Shown here piece after piece: positions 36,756-48,475 of a DNA stretch of 64,000 nt (position 1 is the stretch's first letter; every line of letters begins with the position of its first letter). Below the pieces are notes generated by a model. It made no database searches. It saw nothing but the letters and a program-made list of their open reading frames with translations, and was not told the origin of the DNA. The DNA is from Pempheris klunzingeri. Taxonomy: Eukaryota; Chordata; Actinopteri; Acropomatiformes; Pempheridae. The stretch covers positions 11,110,933 to 11,174,932 of the forward strand of contig NC_092023.1 in NCBI RefSeq assembly GCF_042242105.1, written 5' to 3'. The position numbers and the translations under genes are program-made.

Positions 36756-39700
36756 CTTTCACATGTTCCTTCCTAAAGGTGGCGCAGGTTGGCATGTGTG
36801 GAGATGAGCTTCAACGACCGATGAGCTCCATCTTGTGGAAAGGCAGCAACAACAGCAAACAACAATAAACGAATTTGTGACATAAGCCATAAGCTGCGTC
36901 ACATCTAAAAAAAAAGGTATCTGCAAAGCACAGCGGGAGGAAAAAACACTGAGTGTTAGAGTGTTAAACCTTAATGCGGCAGAATATTTAGGCATTTGTA
37001 GGTCCAGCAAGGTTAAATCATCCTGAGATGACACACCGGCTTTGTTGCAGTGCCAGAAAGCTATTAAAGACAAAAACTAAGAAACCCATTTTAATGTCAC
37101 AGAGTTGTGAAGAACAGAGGATAAATGAACAGTCCATTTGCACTTCAACTTCTTTCATCATCTTTCTCCAGTGAACATTTCCTTCTACAGCAGGAGCCAT
37201 TTTCAGAGCAGAGCTGTGGAAACTCACAGTTAGATAACCGAGAAGTCTCCTGAAGGTGTGAAACATGACAACATGACTGAAAGCAAGGCTACTTTCAGAC
37301 CTTTAGACATCACACAACAGTCCATTAGCAGTGTCTAGTGTGACCATTTTCCACTAAAACTGTGAAGGACGGCTAAATAGAAATTAAAGGTGTAATAATA
37401 AATTGATCGTGAAGGCAATATTGTGATTATATCAATAAAATGTACATGCCGTGATCCATGTTTCTGAAGACAGCTGCTGTACTAGAGAGAAGGATTTTCA
37501 TTGGCTACTTGGTAGTTTGTGGTTGCTGTGTGAAGGCAGGAATAATGAGGCTGTTAGTACGGACAACGTGATGGAATCAAAAACTGGGCTTCGTCACAGC
37601 TTCCTGATAACAATTTACCTTAAGCACTGTTTTGTGTTTTCTGGATGTACTGATTGTATTGACTTATTGTAATGTTGTATTATTGTATCGTAATTGTTCT
37701 GCCAGTATTGTACTAAAGCCTGGGTTTTTTCCACTAATTGTAATACTGACTGGTGCTTTTCAAGCCGATTCCTAATGAAGGCATGGAGCTTTAAAAACAG
37801 CGCAGAAAGATATTCTTTCATTTTTATAAATAGCTACATCATTTCCTGAAACACTGAGCACTGCTGCTTTTATTAAACATTACTAAAACCATGACAAACT
37901 AGTGCATTTGTTGGGGGCTGTTTTCATTTGTGGAATGATTCACATTTTATGCATTAATGAACCAAACTTATCTTTTAAATGGAACAGCACAGATTCTGTT
38001 TCCGACTCAGAACAGTAACAATAATGTTTTACATTTCCGAAGTTTTCTCCCACTCTAACTTAGAGTTGATCATAACTTTGAGCAGTTTTGTTTAGTTGCC
38101 TAATCCTAACTATGACCAAATCAAACGTGAGCCATAGTGGATGCCTTTTTCAGTACTAGCATGCAGAAAGAAGGTCTGTCTGGACGTGGTTCCTCATCAG
38201 TAGAAATAACACAGAAGAAGAAACACACAGAGAGATGGTAAGAGATGTAGGGCGGGAGAAACAAGTCTGCTTCCAAACCTGTTTGTCTTTGTTCTAAGGT
38301 TGTGAACAGCCTCTATATGCCAGCATTATTCTGAGGAGGCAACACGTACTATCGCAAACTTGCTACGACCTCCTTCCTCTTCACTCAACCAGTAGGTGAT
38401 TTAAGCTTCCCTTCAAAGCCAGCAGGTTTGACAGTAGCTGTGTCATTTTTCATTGGTCCGGTTTCTGGAAATGTTTCCTGATATAGTCCTGATATAGAGA
38501 CTTGTAACAGAAGCAGACTCTAAAGGAATTAACCTCATAACAACTGACTTAAAACAAGAGAATATATGAAAAAGAGAAAAGGTACAAAACTGTGTAGAAA
38601 CTCAGCTGACATCAAACTGCTGGCAAAGTGTCGCTGTCCGTGGTGCTGAAGTTCACATGATCCCTTTGTTGCATGCATTACTGCTCATTTCGTCCTCTCC
38701 TTCACTAATAACAACCAATAACAAAGAATTTACTCAAGTCAATTGTTTTCTGAGTTGGGAACAAGTTGACAAAGCATTTGTTTGTATAACAGGGTACTCT
38801 GAAAAAGATAGAAACTATTTTGTCATGGCTGCTCATGTAGTCTACATATTTATGGGTGTGATATGAAAATACTTTCTGATAGGATACAGACAAAGCTTCC
38901 CAGGAGATCTCAAACCTGCTTCTGCTATCACTGAGACAGCAGGCAAGATGGCGTCACTTGAATTTGCTTCTAGGCCGACAAGGAAAGAAGGAGAGAGGAG
39001 AAGAAATGCACTCAGTTTGCACCCAGTGTTTTCATGTCCCTGTTGAGCTTCATGTCAATCAGCCGACACCCACGGGGAAGAAGTGAAGGTCGCTTGTTGC
39101 TTTGTACTCATATACTGTCAACATGTCACATCCTTCTATATGATCGCATCCAGCTTTTTCATTTAGAAACTAGCTGGCCCGGCAACAGCAATAATTGTTT
39201 TAAACAATGAAACATTGGGGAATTAAAAAAAGAAAATATACATTGGAGTTGAGGGGTTTGTTTAACATCCACTCCAAAAATTAACCAGTGTTTCAGTGGA
39301 AAGGTTAATGTTTAATCGTAGTTTAAATGGTGTGGTTTTTTTTTACCCAAAAAAGAATTACATTGTGGGGAAACCAGTCAATCCTGTAGCTGTAGCTTTC
39401 AAGATGAAAAACTGTCAAAGGCACAAAATATCAACCACCAGCAGTTTAAATTCTACATTTATTATCTTTCAAAAAAAAAAAAAACTGAACAGACTCATGT
39501 CTTAAAACTCCAACAGCCAAACAATCAGCCAGACAAAAGACTCAGCTTTGAAAAATAAACCAATATCTTTTATTTGGTGAGTGGTGTACATCACTATATG
39601 TGCTAAAGGCAGGTCTATGCTCAGTTATAACATCTTTGCTCTACATGTTAAATAGTATAAAGTGATTATATGCATTGTATCAATTCAAAATGTGTTCCTC

Positions 39701-40780
39701 TTCCTGTTGTTCCTGTATTTCCCTTTGATCGTCAAATGACAATTCAGTCAGTATATAACGACTGCGTCACTGAATGTGACAACTGTTAATTTGAATTTTA
39801 CACAGCAGTACTTATGTTGAAACTAGTCTCAATGTATTGAATAATTCTGTACAACTATTGTTCTACTAAAGGTAAAAGGGTCAACAGAATTTTTTATAAA
39901 GCAGTGATTCCACTGAAAGGCAATGGTGTTACTGCTCCACTGATGATTTGTTGGACACAATCTCTGCTGAAAGTGAATGGAACTTGTCTGAGGTTTCTTC
40001 CTGTTAAAGGGGAGTTTTTCCCTCAACATTGTCATCTGACGCTGCTCATGTGGGGATTCTTAAATCCTTCATTTTGAATTCTTGAATCATTTGGTGCCTC
40101 TTAGTTAAAGAGTTTGGCCTAGACCTGCTCTTTAATGGCTTGGGATTACGTTTGTTATGAGTTGATGCTACGTAAATAAAGATTGATTGATTGCTGTTGG
40201 TCACTTTGTTGGTCAAGTTTTAGTTATGGTTGATCCACTGAAAACCAAAGACACACACTGAAAGTAAATGCTGTTCTATTGACATTCAATGGACCAAATG
40301 TGTTACTGAAGGTTGATGGGACTAATTTCACTGAAATTTAATAAGACAGAGGTTCCTTAAAAAGTTATTAGGAAAGAAAGAGTTCCATTGATCCTTTTCT
40401 CTCCTAGTGGAACAATAGTGATATTCGAGAGAAAGTAAATGTGGTTCTATTTACTGTTGCCAGTTGCTAGTTTCAAACACTGACTGACCAAACAAAATGT
40501 TGACTTGCATGTTGCTCAGTGCGGCCGGAAGAGTCTTTGAGCCAGAATCTTTAGTGATTAATATTGTATATATATATACAGTATATATACAGTGTAAACA
40601 TGTACTGTGTGTATGAATAGATAGATAACCACATTGGAGAACACATCATCAATTGTTGATTTGACTTTCAAATGTCCTTTGGATTAATACTATGTTGTTT
40701 TTGGAATGGGTGGTTTCATGAGGATGACTTGAGGTATTCACTCGAGCAAGGGCCCCTCCTCAAAGTGGCTGCAAAACAGA
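36756..40780. other. Gene-poor interval 3' of vip
   Basis: AT-rich, with one interspersed repeat (39975-40195) and no recognised exon. The last exon and poly(A) site of vip should lie somewhere in 36.8-40.95 kb. TTTATT at 39571-39576 (AATAAA on the minus strand) is one of several possible signals. Confidence 0.5.
39975..40195 (+). repeat. Interspersed retroelement-type repeat with GATTGATTG tail
   Basis: GTCTGAGGTTTCTTCCTGTT, AAAGGGGAGTTTTTCCCTC, GGCCTAGACCTGCTCTTTAA and TACGTAAATAAAGATTGATT occur in the order of a repeat very common in fish, ending in a GATT tetranucleotide tail. Plus orientation. Class not assigned. Confidence 0.7.
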
Positions 40781-40781
40781 A

Positions 40782-40811
<30 letters not shown>
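40782..40811. repeat. Poly(G) run, 30 bases
   Basis: Thirty consecutive G on the plus strand, about 140 bases downstream (in transcript order) of the last vip exon found. On the vip transcript it would be poly(C). Such a run can form G-quadruplexes, but it can also be a sequencing artefact. Confidence 0.9.
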
Positions 40812-40812
<1 letters not shown>

Positions 40813-40951
40813 TAGAGGGTTATTGATCTAAAACAACTGGAAACTGACAATCCTATAGGCTATAGTATTGATCTAGTAATATATGTATATAGGGTGTGGA
40901 TGTCAAATAGGGTCACATGTATACAGTCCAATCATTTGTGTGTGTTCTTAC

Positions 40952-43867
40952 CAGTTGAAAGTTGTTTAGGAGGTGATCTACGTTAATGTCATTGTAGCTC
41001 TCCTGGAAGGTGTCGGGTTCGTCCCTGGACTCCTCGCTGGCTCCAGGATCTTCTAGGCTGTGTTTGTTTGATGTGGAAGTAGAGGGTCAAAAAAGTTAAT
41101 ACATATGAATACTTTTATTCTATATTTGTGTATGAAGCAATGCTATAAGTTTAAATACATGAGAAGTTGGTAGGGTTTTAAGTGGTATATTAAGTGGTGG
41201 AGTATTTTTTGTTGTTGCAGATGAGGCTGTTTGGTCCAATAATCAGTTGATTAGATTTTGTGTTGTTTTGGATCTGAGATTTTACCTTAAATGTTTTTTT
41301 TCATTGCACATGATTGTGGTCTGTTGTGGAGATTGCAGACTTAAATGTTGGTACTATTATTGTTTTTTTGTGTTTTTGGCAAATACAGTGAAAAAATACT
41401 CTTTTATAAATAGATTCTTCAGTTATCAAGAGAAGGAAACACTATGAAATTCACCTGAACTTCTTCCTCAACCATGAAATTAACCTTATAAAGCAAACAG
41501 TGACAGGTTTACATTCCTACCAGCTGATTCTGCTTCACTTAGTGTTATGTATATGTATATGTCATGTTATCATTTAAATCGATCGCGCATAACTTGTGGG
41601 TTAGTCTGCATTTCAATGGAGGACATTCCTTTCTCAGCAGCTGGCATCCTGATGGCTGCTACTGCACTCACTGGTTCAAAAGAAATTGCCAACTGTATAG
41701 AATTCCATTAAAAATCCTAATATCTTTCAATGAGACAATTTACAAAATAAAGTGAGAGCATGGGAGACTAACACATACCTTCGCTTTCCTGTTAAGACTG
41801 AGTTCAAGTACTTCTTGACAGCCATCTGTTTGCGGAAGCGACTGTAGTTGTCTGTGAAGATGGCGTCTGAATGGCGCTTTACTGGTTCTTCCATCAACTC
41901 GTCACTAGACGAAAAGGAGAAGGATAAAGGCCACAGTTCAGAGGACACAAGGTTTCAATACAAAGTCATTGCAGCTGTGGGATCTGTGGGTCACGGTATC
42001 TGTCTTCTCTTTGTGTGTTTGTGTGTGTGAAGCCCTCCTGGCTGTGTAACAAACACGTAATGAAGCGATAATGGCATAAATTAACCTTTAAAAATGCTTA
42101 GTCGATTATAAAATGCATCATCAAGCAGATCGGGTCTTTTCAATGCAAATGTCAGCGGGTCACCTGGTGCTAACCACAACGTTACAGAAAAACCTCTACG
42201 TGAAATAGAGAAACATGATGTATTTTCACTTGATGTAATAAATGTGGTTTTGACGAGACATACTTAACACTTTCATGCAGTTTTTTTGTATTTCGCTTGA
42301 TTCTGTGACTGAAGGAATTTGCAGAAGGCACTGAATCTTTAATAAAATTACAGTCAAAGATCTTGAATGAAAAAAGGGGATGCATAATCAGGTTTTTTTT
42401 CCTTTGCAAGTAAACCACATGTTTAAAAAATGCTTTGATATCTTAACTTCTGTATAAGGGCATATATGTCAGAAAATCCCTGATATTTTCTCCTTAAAAC
42501 AACATTCAAATGGAGAGTTTTCTACACTCTGAGGCGACATTTCTCCCACTATTTTAGTGTAACATGCTGAACTTCTACACCCATTTATACTTAATGACAC
42601 GAGTTATGCTACAGCCATATTAACTCCATCTATTCTCTGATGGGTTTGAGTTCACCCTTTTTAAAGGAGGAGACTATTGTTGGCTTCAGATTACCCTGTC
42701 TATATCCATTTTTTTTTTTTCTTTTTAATGATTTTAATGATTTGTAATCATTTGTAACCAGGTTTGAAAACACTTTGGTTAGACAGCTCTACACAGCAGT
42801 GTATGAAGAGGTCTACAGCCTGGTAAGGTGACTGTTAAAACTGGGCTGTATGAAATCCCATCCAACAATTTCAATGTGTGATTATGAAAGAACAGCCAAT
42901 TACTAAACAACTAAAACCTTAACCAGCCCCCTGCCTGCCAGCTCTCCGGTCTCTGGGAACAAGGAGGTCACCTACCTGACCCGCTTTCCGATCAGAGACT
43001 CCAAGTATCTCCGCGCTGATAGCTGTCCGAGGAGTTTGCTGTATCCGCTGGTGAACAGACCGTCTGCGTGTCTCGTCGCTCTGCACAGCACAGTTATATA
43101 AAAATCTGGTTACTTTTGATCCGGTAAATAAGACAAGCAAGACGAGGGCAAACGCCAAAATGACGCGCATCAGCTCCAGTCCTGAAAGTGCGTTGGTTAT
43201 GATTGTAGGCTACTAACAGCGTTAGAAAGCGGGCAGTGCGAGGATTTTAATGTTGCTGTAAAAAGAATACAGCCTATGGGCCATACAAATTATTTCCCTC
43301 CTTAAAAGTACCTTTTATGAAATGGTGCTATGATAAGCAATAAACAGCATGTGTAAGCCCTTACAGAAGATGTTTATAGCGATGCCAGAGATGAAAATAC
43401 AGTAATGGGCTCGCTATAAATTATTATAAGTAGATTATATGATTATTAAAGCGATTGTCTTCAATTGTTTCACCTTGTTTTCGTTGTTTCAACGTAAGGG
43501 ATTAGTTCACTGTTCACCTTGAAACAATAGGCTCCTCTTTCTGAGGCACATTCGTGTTATCTACTACCGTTGGCAGCAGCTAAACCAGAACACAGTGGCA
43601 AGACTTGAGATGATTTCTGACATGAGTGATGAAAACATGCATGAAAAGTCAGGAATTCTCGTTAGGTGGTAAAATCAATTAACCTGAGCGGGAGTCCGGA
43701 GACAAACCTGCTTAGATTCATCCATAGGTCTAATCACACAGTTTTAGCTGAAAAGAACAAGCGTTCTCTTACCTCATGGATGTGTATGGCAGACCCAGAG
43801 TCCGGGAGTACAACACACTGCACAGGGCTATTAGGAAAAGCAGCTGGGGGCCGGTTCGTTGTAACAT
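40952..43867 (-). CDS. vip: vip, precursor of PHI and vasoactive intestinal peptide
   Basis: Minus-strand coding exons are 43867-43773, 43080-42976, 41904-41779 and 41057-40952, joining in frame to 144 codons without a stop. The first encodes a signal peptide ([20 protein letters not shown]). The second encodes PHI, starting [20 protein letters not shown], 27 residues ending in Ile before GKR. The third encodes VIP, starting [20 protein letters not shown], 28 residues ending in Thr before GKRR. The Gly after each peptide is the amidation donor and the basic residues are convertase sites. The fourth encodes an acidic C-terminal flank ending DHLLNNFQL at a GTAAGA donor; the final few codons lie in an exon I could not place. 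Human VIP has an extra exon between signal peptide and PHM. Here the signal exon joins the PHI exon in phase (AG plus A, Arg) and no counterpart was found. VIP acts through VPAC receptors and cAMP in gut, brain and other tissues. Confidence 0.95.
41058..43772 (-). other. vip introns
   Basis: Introns at 41058-41778, 41905-42975 and 43081-43772. They are AT-rich, with poly(T) near 42710. In the last of these I looked for a counterpart of human exon 3 in all minus frames and saw none that is convincing. Confidence 0.6.
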
Positions 43868-44020
43868 CGCTTTACACCTGAGAGTAGAAACGGCATTGGG
43901 TTATTATCACTCCAACCTGAACACAGAGAGCACATCCCATCCCATCAGTCTACTGACGAAAAAAAAAGATTTTATGAACCACTTAAGCGATTGTGAATTT
44001 TGTCAGAGGAAAAAAAGGAA

Positions 44021-44550
44021 GCAGCGGAATATAATGCGTAATTACGCAGCACTGGCAAAGAGAAAACCTCTCTTTACACCCCGGGGACGCTGCACCACAA
44101 GTCAAGTTTTGAGTGAGAGAAACGTCCTTTTCTTCAAATAACTTCACTCACAATATGTTCTCCATTTTCACCCCCCCCCCCCAAAAAAAAGAAAGAAAAT
44201 CAGACTAAATGTAACTATCAAAATCGTAAAATTCTCCTCTGTGGATCTTTCAGTCCATGCACATTGGAGAGCATGTACTGTTTTACATTTACATTTTTAC
44301 TAATTCAGTTCTCTGACTCAAGTCACCTCTTGACAATCGAAAATGAACAAGAAAGAAGCCACAAGAGCCACAAAAGACTACTTGACAAATCTCTTGATCA
44401 CAATTGACCAAGAGATTTGTCAAAGATCATATACACTTACGACTGAGTAAAGAATTAGGAACTCAGCAGAATCTGATGCATAATTACGCACATCGCCAAT
44501 CCGAAACATCTCCTTACACCGCCGGAACGCTGCGATTCCGTTGACCACAA
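44021..44550. repeat. Diverged direct duplication in vip intron 1
   Basis: 44021-44100 has GCGGAATATAATGCGTAATT, ACGCAGCACTGGCAAAG, CTCTCTTTACACC and GGGACGCTGCACC. 44464-44550 has CAGAATCTGATGCATAATTA, CGCACATCGCCAATCCG, ATCTCCTTACACC and GGAACGCTGCGA in the same order and spacing. Both copies keep TAATTACGCA. Copy 1 has a perfect 12-bp palindrome GCGTAATTACGC at 44036-44047. Confidence 0.7.
44382..44423. repeat. Perfect 15-bp inverted repeat with 12-base loop
   Basis: TTGACAAATCTCTTG at 44382-44396 and CAAGAGATTTGTCAA at 44409-44423 are exact reverse complements around the loop ATCACAATTGAC. One arm plus loop recurs in inverted orientation at 47288-47320 with one mismatch. Confidence 0.9.
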
Positions 44551-44742
44551 AATTAACTTGTCTTGGTGCTGCTGACATTACAACAATTTATTCGACGTCA
44601 AACAAGGTGATTTGGATTGATTTGGAAAGACGTATCCAAAACCTGACTTGAGCGCACAAAAAGAACGAAAACACAAGTTAACCAAATCGAGAACGAAACA
44701 TTTCAGAGAAACTAAAATGATTGAATGAATCTAAAACCTTAC

Positions 44743-44980
44743 ATGTGCTCTAGAGAAAGTTGCCTGCTTCTTGCTCTTTCCCGCTCCGCTGTCCTGATCT
44801 CGAGCCGCTGCTGTATCTCCACTCTGTTGACAAGATGTTTCCTGACTCTCTTTGTCTTTGTATCTTTCTCGCCTTCAGGTCTGTTCCCGTTTTATACACC
44901 TGGATGTTTCTCATGGAGCAGGAGGGGGCATCAGATTCGATCAGGGGCCTGAGACGTCAGTAGGTCGCTGCTTCCGTCAT
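44743..44980 (-). promoter_or_regulatory. vip promoter and non-coding exon 1: TATA box and CRE-like sites
   Basis: The minus strand has TATAAAA at 44890-44896. Upstream it has CTGACGTCTC (CRE-like, 7 of 8 of TGACGTCA, at 44952-44959) and a further TGACG at 44975-44979. The human VIP promoter is driven by a cAMP element made of two such CGTCA/TGACG motifs, so the arrangement matches. Transcription is expected to start about 30 bases past the TATA box, near 44863. The GTAAGG donor at 44742-44737 would end a non-coding first exon of about 120 bases at 44743. Confidence 0.7.
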
Positions 44981-46627
44981 CGGTCTGGTTCACGGTCGGA
45001 ACCACACAGGCCTATGGTGAAATTAGTGTTTTAGAGTTTTTTCTTCTCTTTATCTAACTAATCGTAGGAATGACTAACATACATGCCCAGGCTGATGCTG
45101 TTGACTCATCCGATCATTTTCCCAGGGCTGTTCTTCCATCACATGCAAGTTAACTTGAAACCAAGAGTTTTCTGCAGATCTATTAAGATAGAAGAAGAAC
45201 AACAACAACAAGAGCTAGAAGAATTCCAAGATAAAAGGAGAAGAAGAGGGTACAGAACCCTCCACAAACTCTCCACTTGCATGAAATAAATATCCATACC
45301 AGGGTTTCTCCTTGTTCATACAATATTTTAAAGCCCCTTGGAGCACTGTTAGCAGGAGGTGGAGTGATTAACCCTGTAAAAGCATTTACTCTTCATAATT
45401 TCTTTATATATATTGATCACAAGGCCAGAGATCAAGACAAAGAGAAGCAGACAAGTTAGTGAATACGTTTTGAAGCTTTGAGATAAGTCAGCTTCAGATG
45501 TTAAGAGTACGATATGTTATACTTTCAGTGTATAGAAAACTTTTGTTTTCATCCTGAAATTCTGATCTGACATCTGAAAGGGGCACTCAGAGAGTCGATA
45601 TTGTGTCCAAAGCTGGTAAAATAAGATAAACCCAACTGGTAAAAGCCCCAAAGATATATAGTTGGTTATAATGTTGATGTTTATGCTGTCAGAGTTACAC
45701 ATACTGATGACTGGGCTCTAGACAAATCTATAAAGTCAAACTATGAAACTATGAACTTAAATGATTCGCTTTGACTTTTTCCCACAGAGTTACCTACAGT
45801 CGTGAAATGTATCATTTGTCACTGAAACATTAGTTCTTAAGAATGTAAAATGTAGCGTACTCAGTTAGAAATAAACTACAGTTTACGTTACATTTGAAAC
45901 ACTAAATATAGGTCAACTGTCACATAGTAGAAATCATAAAATCACCGAATGAAGAGCCAAGACTGTCAAATCTGTCTTCAGGCATGGCTGTGAAAACCTT
46001 GGGTTTGTGTGTTTTATACACATTTCATTGGCCTCAAATTATCAGACAAACATATTAGAAATTATTATCTGTTAAAAATATATAAAAAAATCTTGCCATG
46101 TGCCAATTGTTTCCTCCAGTTTTGAGGCAGAACAAAGGTTATCACGGGACTGCTTCAACTTTTGGACCCCACTGTAAATGGCCCTGATTCATGATTGCCC
46201 CAAATTTTTATGTGCAATATATAGGACTGAATAAGATGCGTTTCCAAGCTTAATTCTGAACTGCAAACATTTCCTCTTCTATCCATCTCATCCATTGTGC
46301 TGTCATGCACACATACTTAATTCCACAACAATGTTGTCAAAATCCTGCTGCAACTATTTATATCCATTTGTTTATATCTATAGAAGTAAGCTCTGAGCAA
46401 AACACAGAGATCTTGCAGATTACCACTATAGACAAATACAGTAACATTTGAAAGGATGTTTGCAAGACACTGACACTGTCATTGCCATTTCAGTGTGAGC
46501 AGGGCTTTTACAAAAGAACTACTCACAGGACTCAAGTTTTTCTCAGTACACCCACAATGTCCCTGATGAGTGCGGGTTGCTCTCCTGGAATGGCACAGTG
46601 AATCAGACGTGACGCTAGCCGCAGAGT

Positions 46628-46694
46628 CATCCATCCATCCATCCATCCATCCATCCATCCATCCATCCATCCATCCATCCATCCATCCATCCAT
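46628..46694. repeat. (ATCC)n tetranucleotide microsatellite
   Basis: About 16 units of CATC/CCAT with one ATTC variant at the end. The repeated Met-Asp-Gly-Trp and Ile-His-Pro-Ser open frames here are artefacts. Confidence 0.95.
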
Positions 46695-47287
46695 TCATCC
46701 AAATGTTTGTGAACCATTTAGTCAGTATCAATGGAGAGAAAATCTCTCAGACATGACTTACAGAGAAAATCAGAGATCAAAAGAGAGACTGCAGAACATC
46801 TGCAGGTGACGGAGCAGAGAGATGAAAAAAAAGAAATGTGATGGAGATGTTAAATTAAACAGATAAATGAACTTTATATCACATTATGTTGAAGTAGGCA
46901 GCTTGTAAGCAAACAGGCATTCTTTCTTGTACCCTCAGGTAAATGTTATTTACATTATATTAATCATATTATACTTCAACTGACTCTTGGTGATTTATTT
47001 AAGAACTCTTCTCTTTCCAGGTCAAAATATTTTTGTGGTATCAGCTTTTAGCAACACCAGGAAGTTGCTCTTCACTCATATTCTTCATTCAAAAAAAAAT
47101 GTTTGTATGAAAGTCTTGAACTTATCATAGTAAATATCTACTTCATATAATGTGCTGTAATTAATGTTAATATTGTTGTTATAATTAACAACAGCTTTTT
47201 CTGTCCATTCTGCTTGTACAGTATGAAATGTCTATTGCATGTCTCTCCATCCCAGAAGAGGAATCCACAAAAGGCTGCTGGGATATT

Positions 47288-47320
47288 GATCTTTGACAAA
47301 TCTATTGGTCAATTGTGATC
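47288..47320 (-). repeat. Inverted copy of the vip-intron hairpin arm and loop
   Basis: 33 bases here (beginning GATCTTTGACAAATCT) are the reverse complement of 44396-44428 with one mismatch. The two lie about 2.9 kb apart in opposite orientation, on either side of the vip promoter. Confidence 0.8.
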
Positions 47321-47644
47321 CTGGAAGAGGAATCCCTCTTTGGTTGCTGTTCTCTCCCCTTTAAAGGTCTTAGTTCACTGAATGATTAAATGAAAAACAT
47401 TGTTCACAAAGTTAAATTTCATCATAACCTCGATATCAGCAGTGGGTAACATGACAAGATGGTGTCTGACAGCTGATTAACAGTGTGAAGTACAACCAAA
47501 TGTAGATTATCTGCATTCAGTTTCATATTTTCTCTATTCAGCTGGGCAAAATAAATCTTTTTCAGCAGTTTGTGGATCCGCTCATATTGTTGATTATATT
47601 TGTTATAGCTGCTCTATTAAGATCAGATCAATCGACTATTTGTA

Positions 47645-48475
47645 ATGTAGTCCATCCATCCATTCATCTATTTTCTGCCACGGTCGCGTTGCACTGGGAG
47701 GAGGTCAAGTAGGGCACTCAAGATGTGCTTCTACCAAGTATGTGATAAACTATCCCTCTTAATGTCTGAGCTACTCACCGTGTCTCTAAGGCTGAGCTCA
47801 GACATCCTGCAATGGAAACTAATTTCGGCCACTTGTATCAGAGATCTTGTTCTTCCAGTCATCACCCCAAGCTCATGACCATAGGTGAGGGTTGGAAGAT
47901 CGACTGGTAAATCAAGAGCTTTGCAACACCTGCATTACAGTGGAATGTCTGGTGACACAACGTCATCTGTCGCAAAATACTTGAACCAATTTGCTTGGGG
48001 CAGCAACTCACTCCCAAACCAAAGAGGTCAATCCACCACTTTCCGGCAGAGAACCATGGCCTCCGACATGGAGATCCTGACTCTCATCGCGACCGCTTCA
48101 TGCTGAGCTGCAAACTGTGCCAGTAAATGCTGGAGGTCACAGTCTGAGGAAGCCAACAGGATTACATCATCTGCAAAAAGCAGAGACGCAATTCTGAGGC
48201 TCTCCTCACCTCAGCTGTGCCTTGAGCTCCTGTTCATGAGTATCACAGAATCGGTGGAATGGGACAGCCTCGTCGAAGGTCCAACACCCACTGAGAACAT
48301 GCTTGACTTTGTGCTGAGAATGCAGACACAGCTCTCTCACTTTGTTTATAAAGGGACTGGATGGCTCCTGGCAACGAACCACTTACCTCATACTGCGTGT
48401 TCCCAGATCTGACTGACACCAGTAGACCAGTCTGTGCCTCAAACCCACACAATCCCCCAAAAAGAAGCACAATTT
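47645..48475 (-). pseudogene. Degenerate non-LTR retrotransposon fragment (RTE/Rex3-like reverse transcriptase)
   Basis: The minus strand reads FADDVILLASSDCDLQHLLA, with the FADD catalytic motif of reverse transcriptase, then ISMSEAMVLCRKVVD, a stop, and FGSELLPQANWFKYF. This follows the order of a very common fish retrotransposon (FADD, then SKSEAMVL and ELLPQVEEFKYLG). The frame is broken by stops and shifts, and the endonuclease and thumb are missing. The element-like plus-strand end includes the CCATCCATCCATTCATCTAT string near 47650. Clade assignment is tentative. Confidence 0.75.

Larger units (their letters stand above)
43868..44742 (-). other. vip 5' UTR part of exon 2 and first intron, with duplicated and palindromic elements
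   Basis: Exon 2 starts at 43877 after TCTCAG. The intron to 44742 contains a diverged direct duplication (44021-44100 and 44464-44550) and a perfect 15-bp inverted repeat (44382-44423), both listed separately. Confidence 0.6.
44981..47640. other. Intergenic DNA upstream of vip
   Basis: Nothing coding recognised. It contains the TCCA microsatellite at 46628-46694 and the inverted partner of the vip-intron hairpin at 47288-47320. The region would hold distal vip regulatory sequences, if any. Confidence 0.5.

Noticed and set aside
42919-43170. Minus-strand frame starting with a hydrophobic signal-like [15 protein letters not shown]
   Set aside because: It runs through the PHI exon in the wrong frame; the correct frame gives the PHI peptide after a clear acceptor.
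43776-44141. 121-codon plus-strand open frame across vip exon 2
   Set aside because: Antisense shadow of the signal-peptide exon, which has clear coding sense on the minus strand.
46479-46809. Met-Asp-Gly-Trp and Ile-His-Pro-Ser repeat peptides
   Set aside because: Frames through the tetranucleotide microsatellite.
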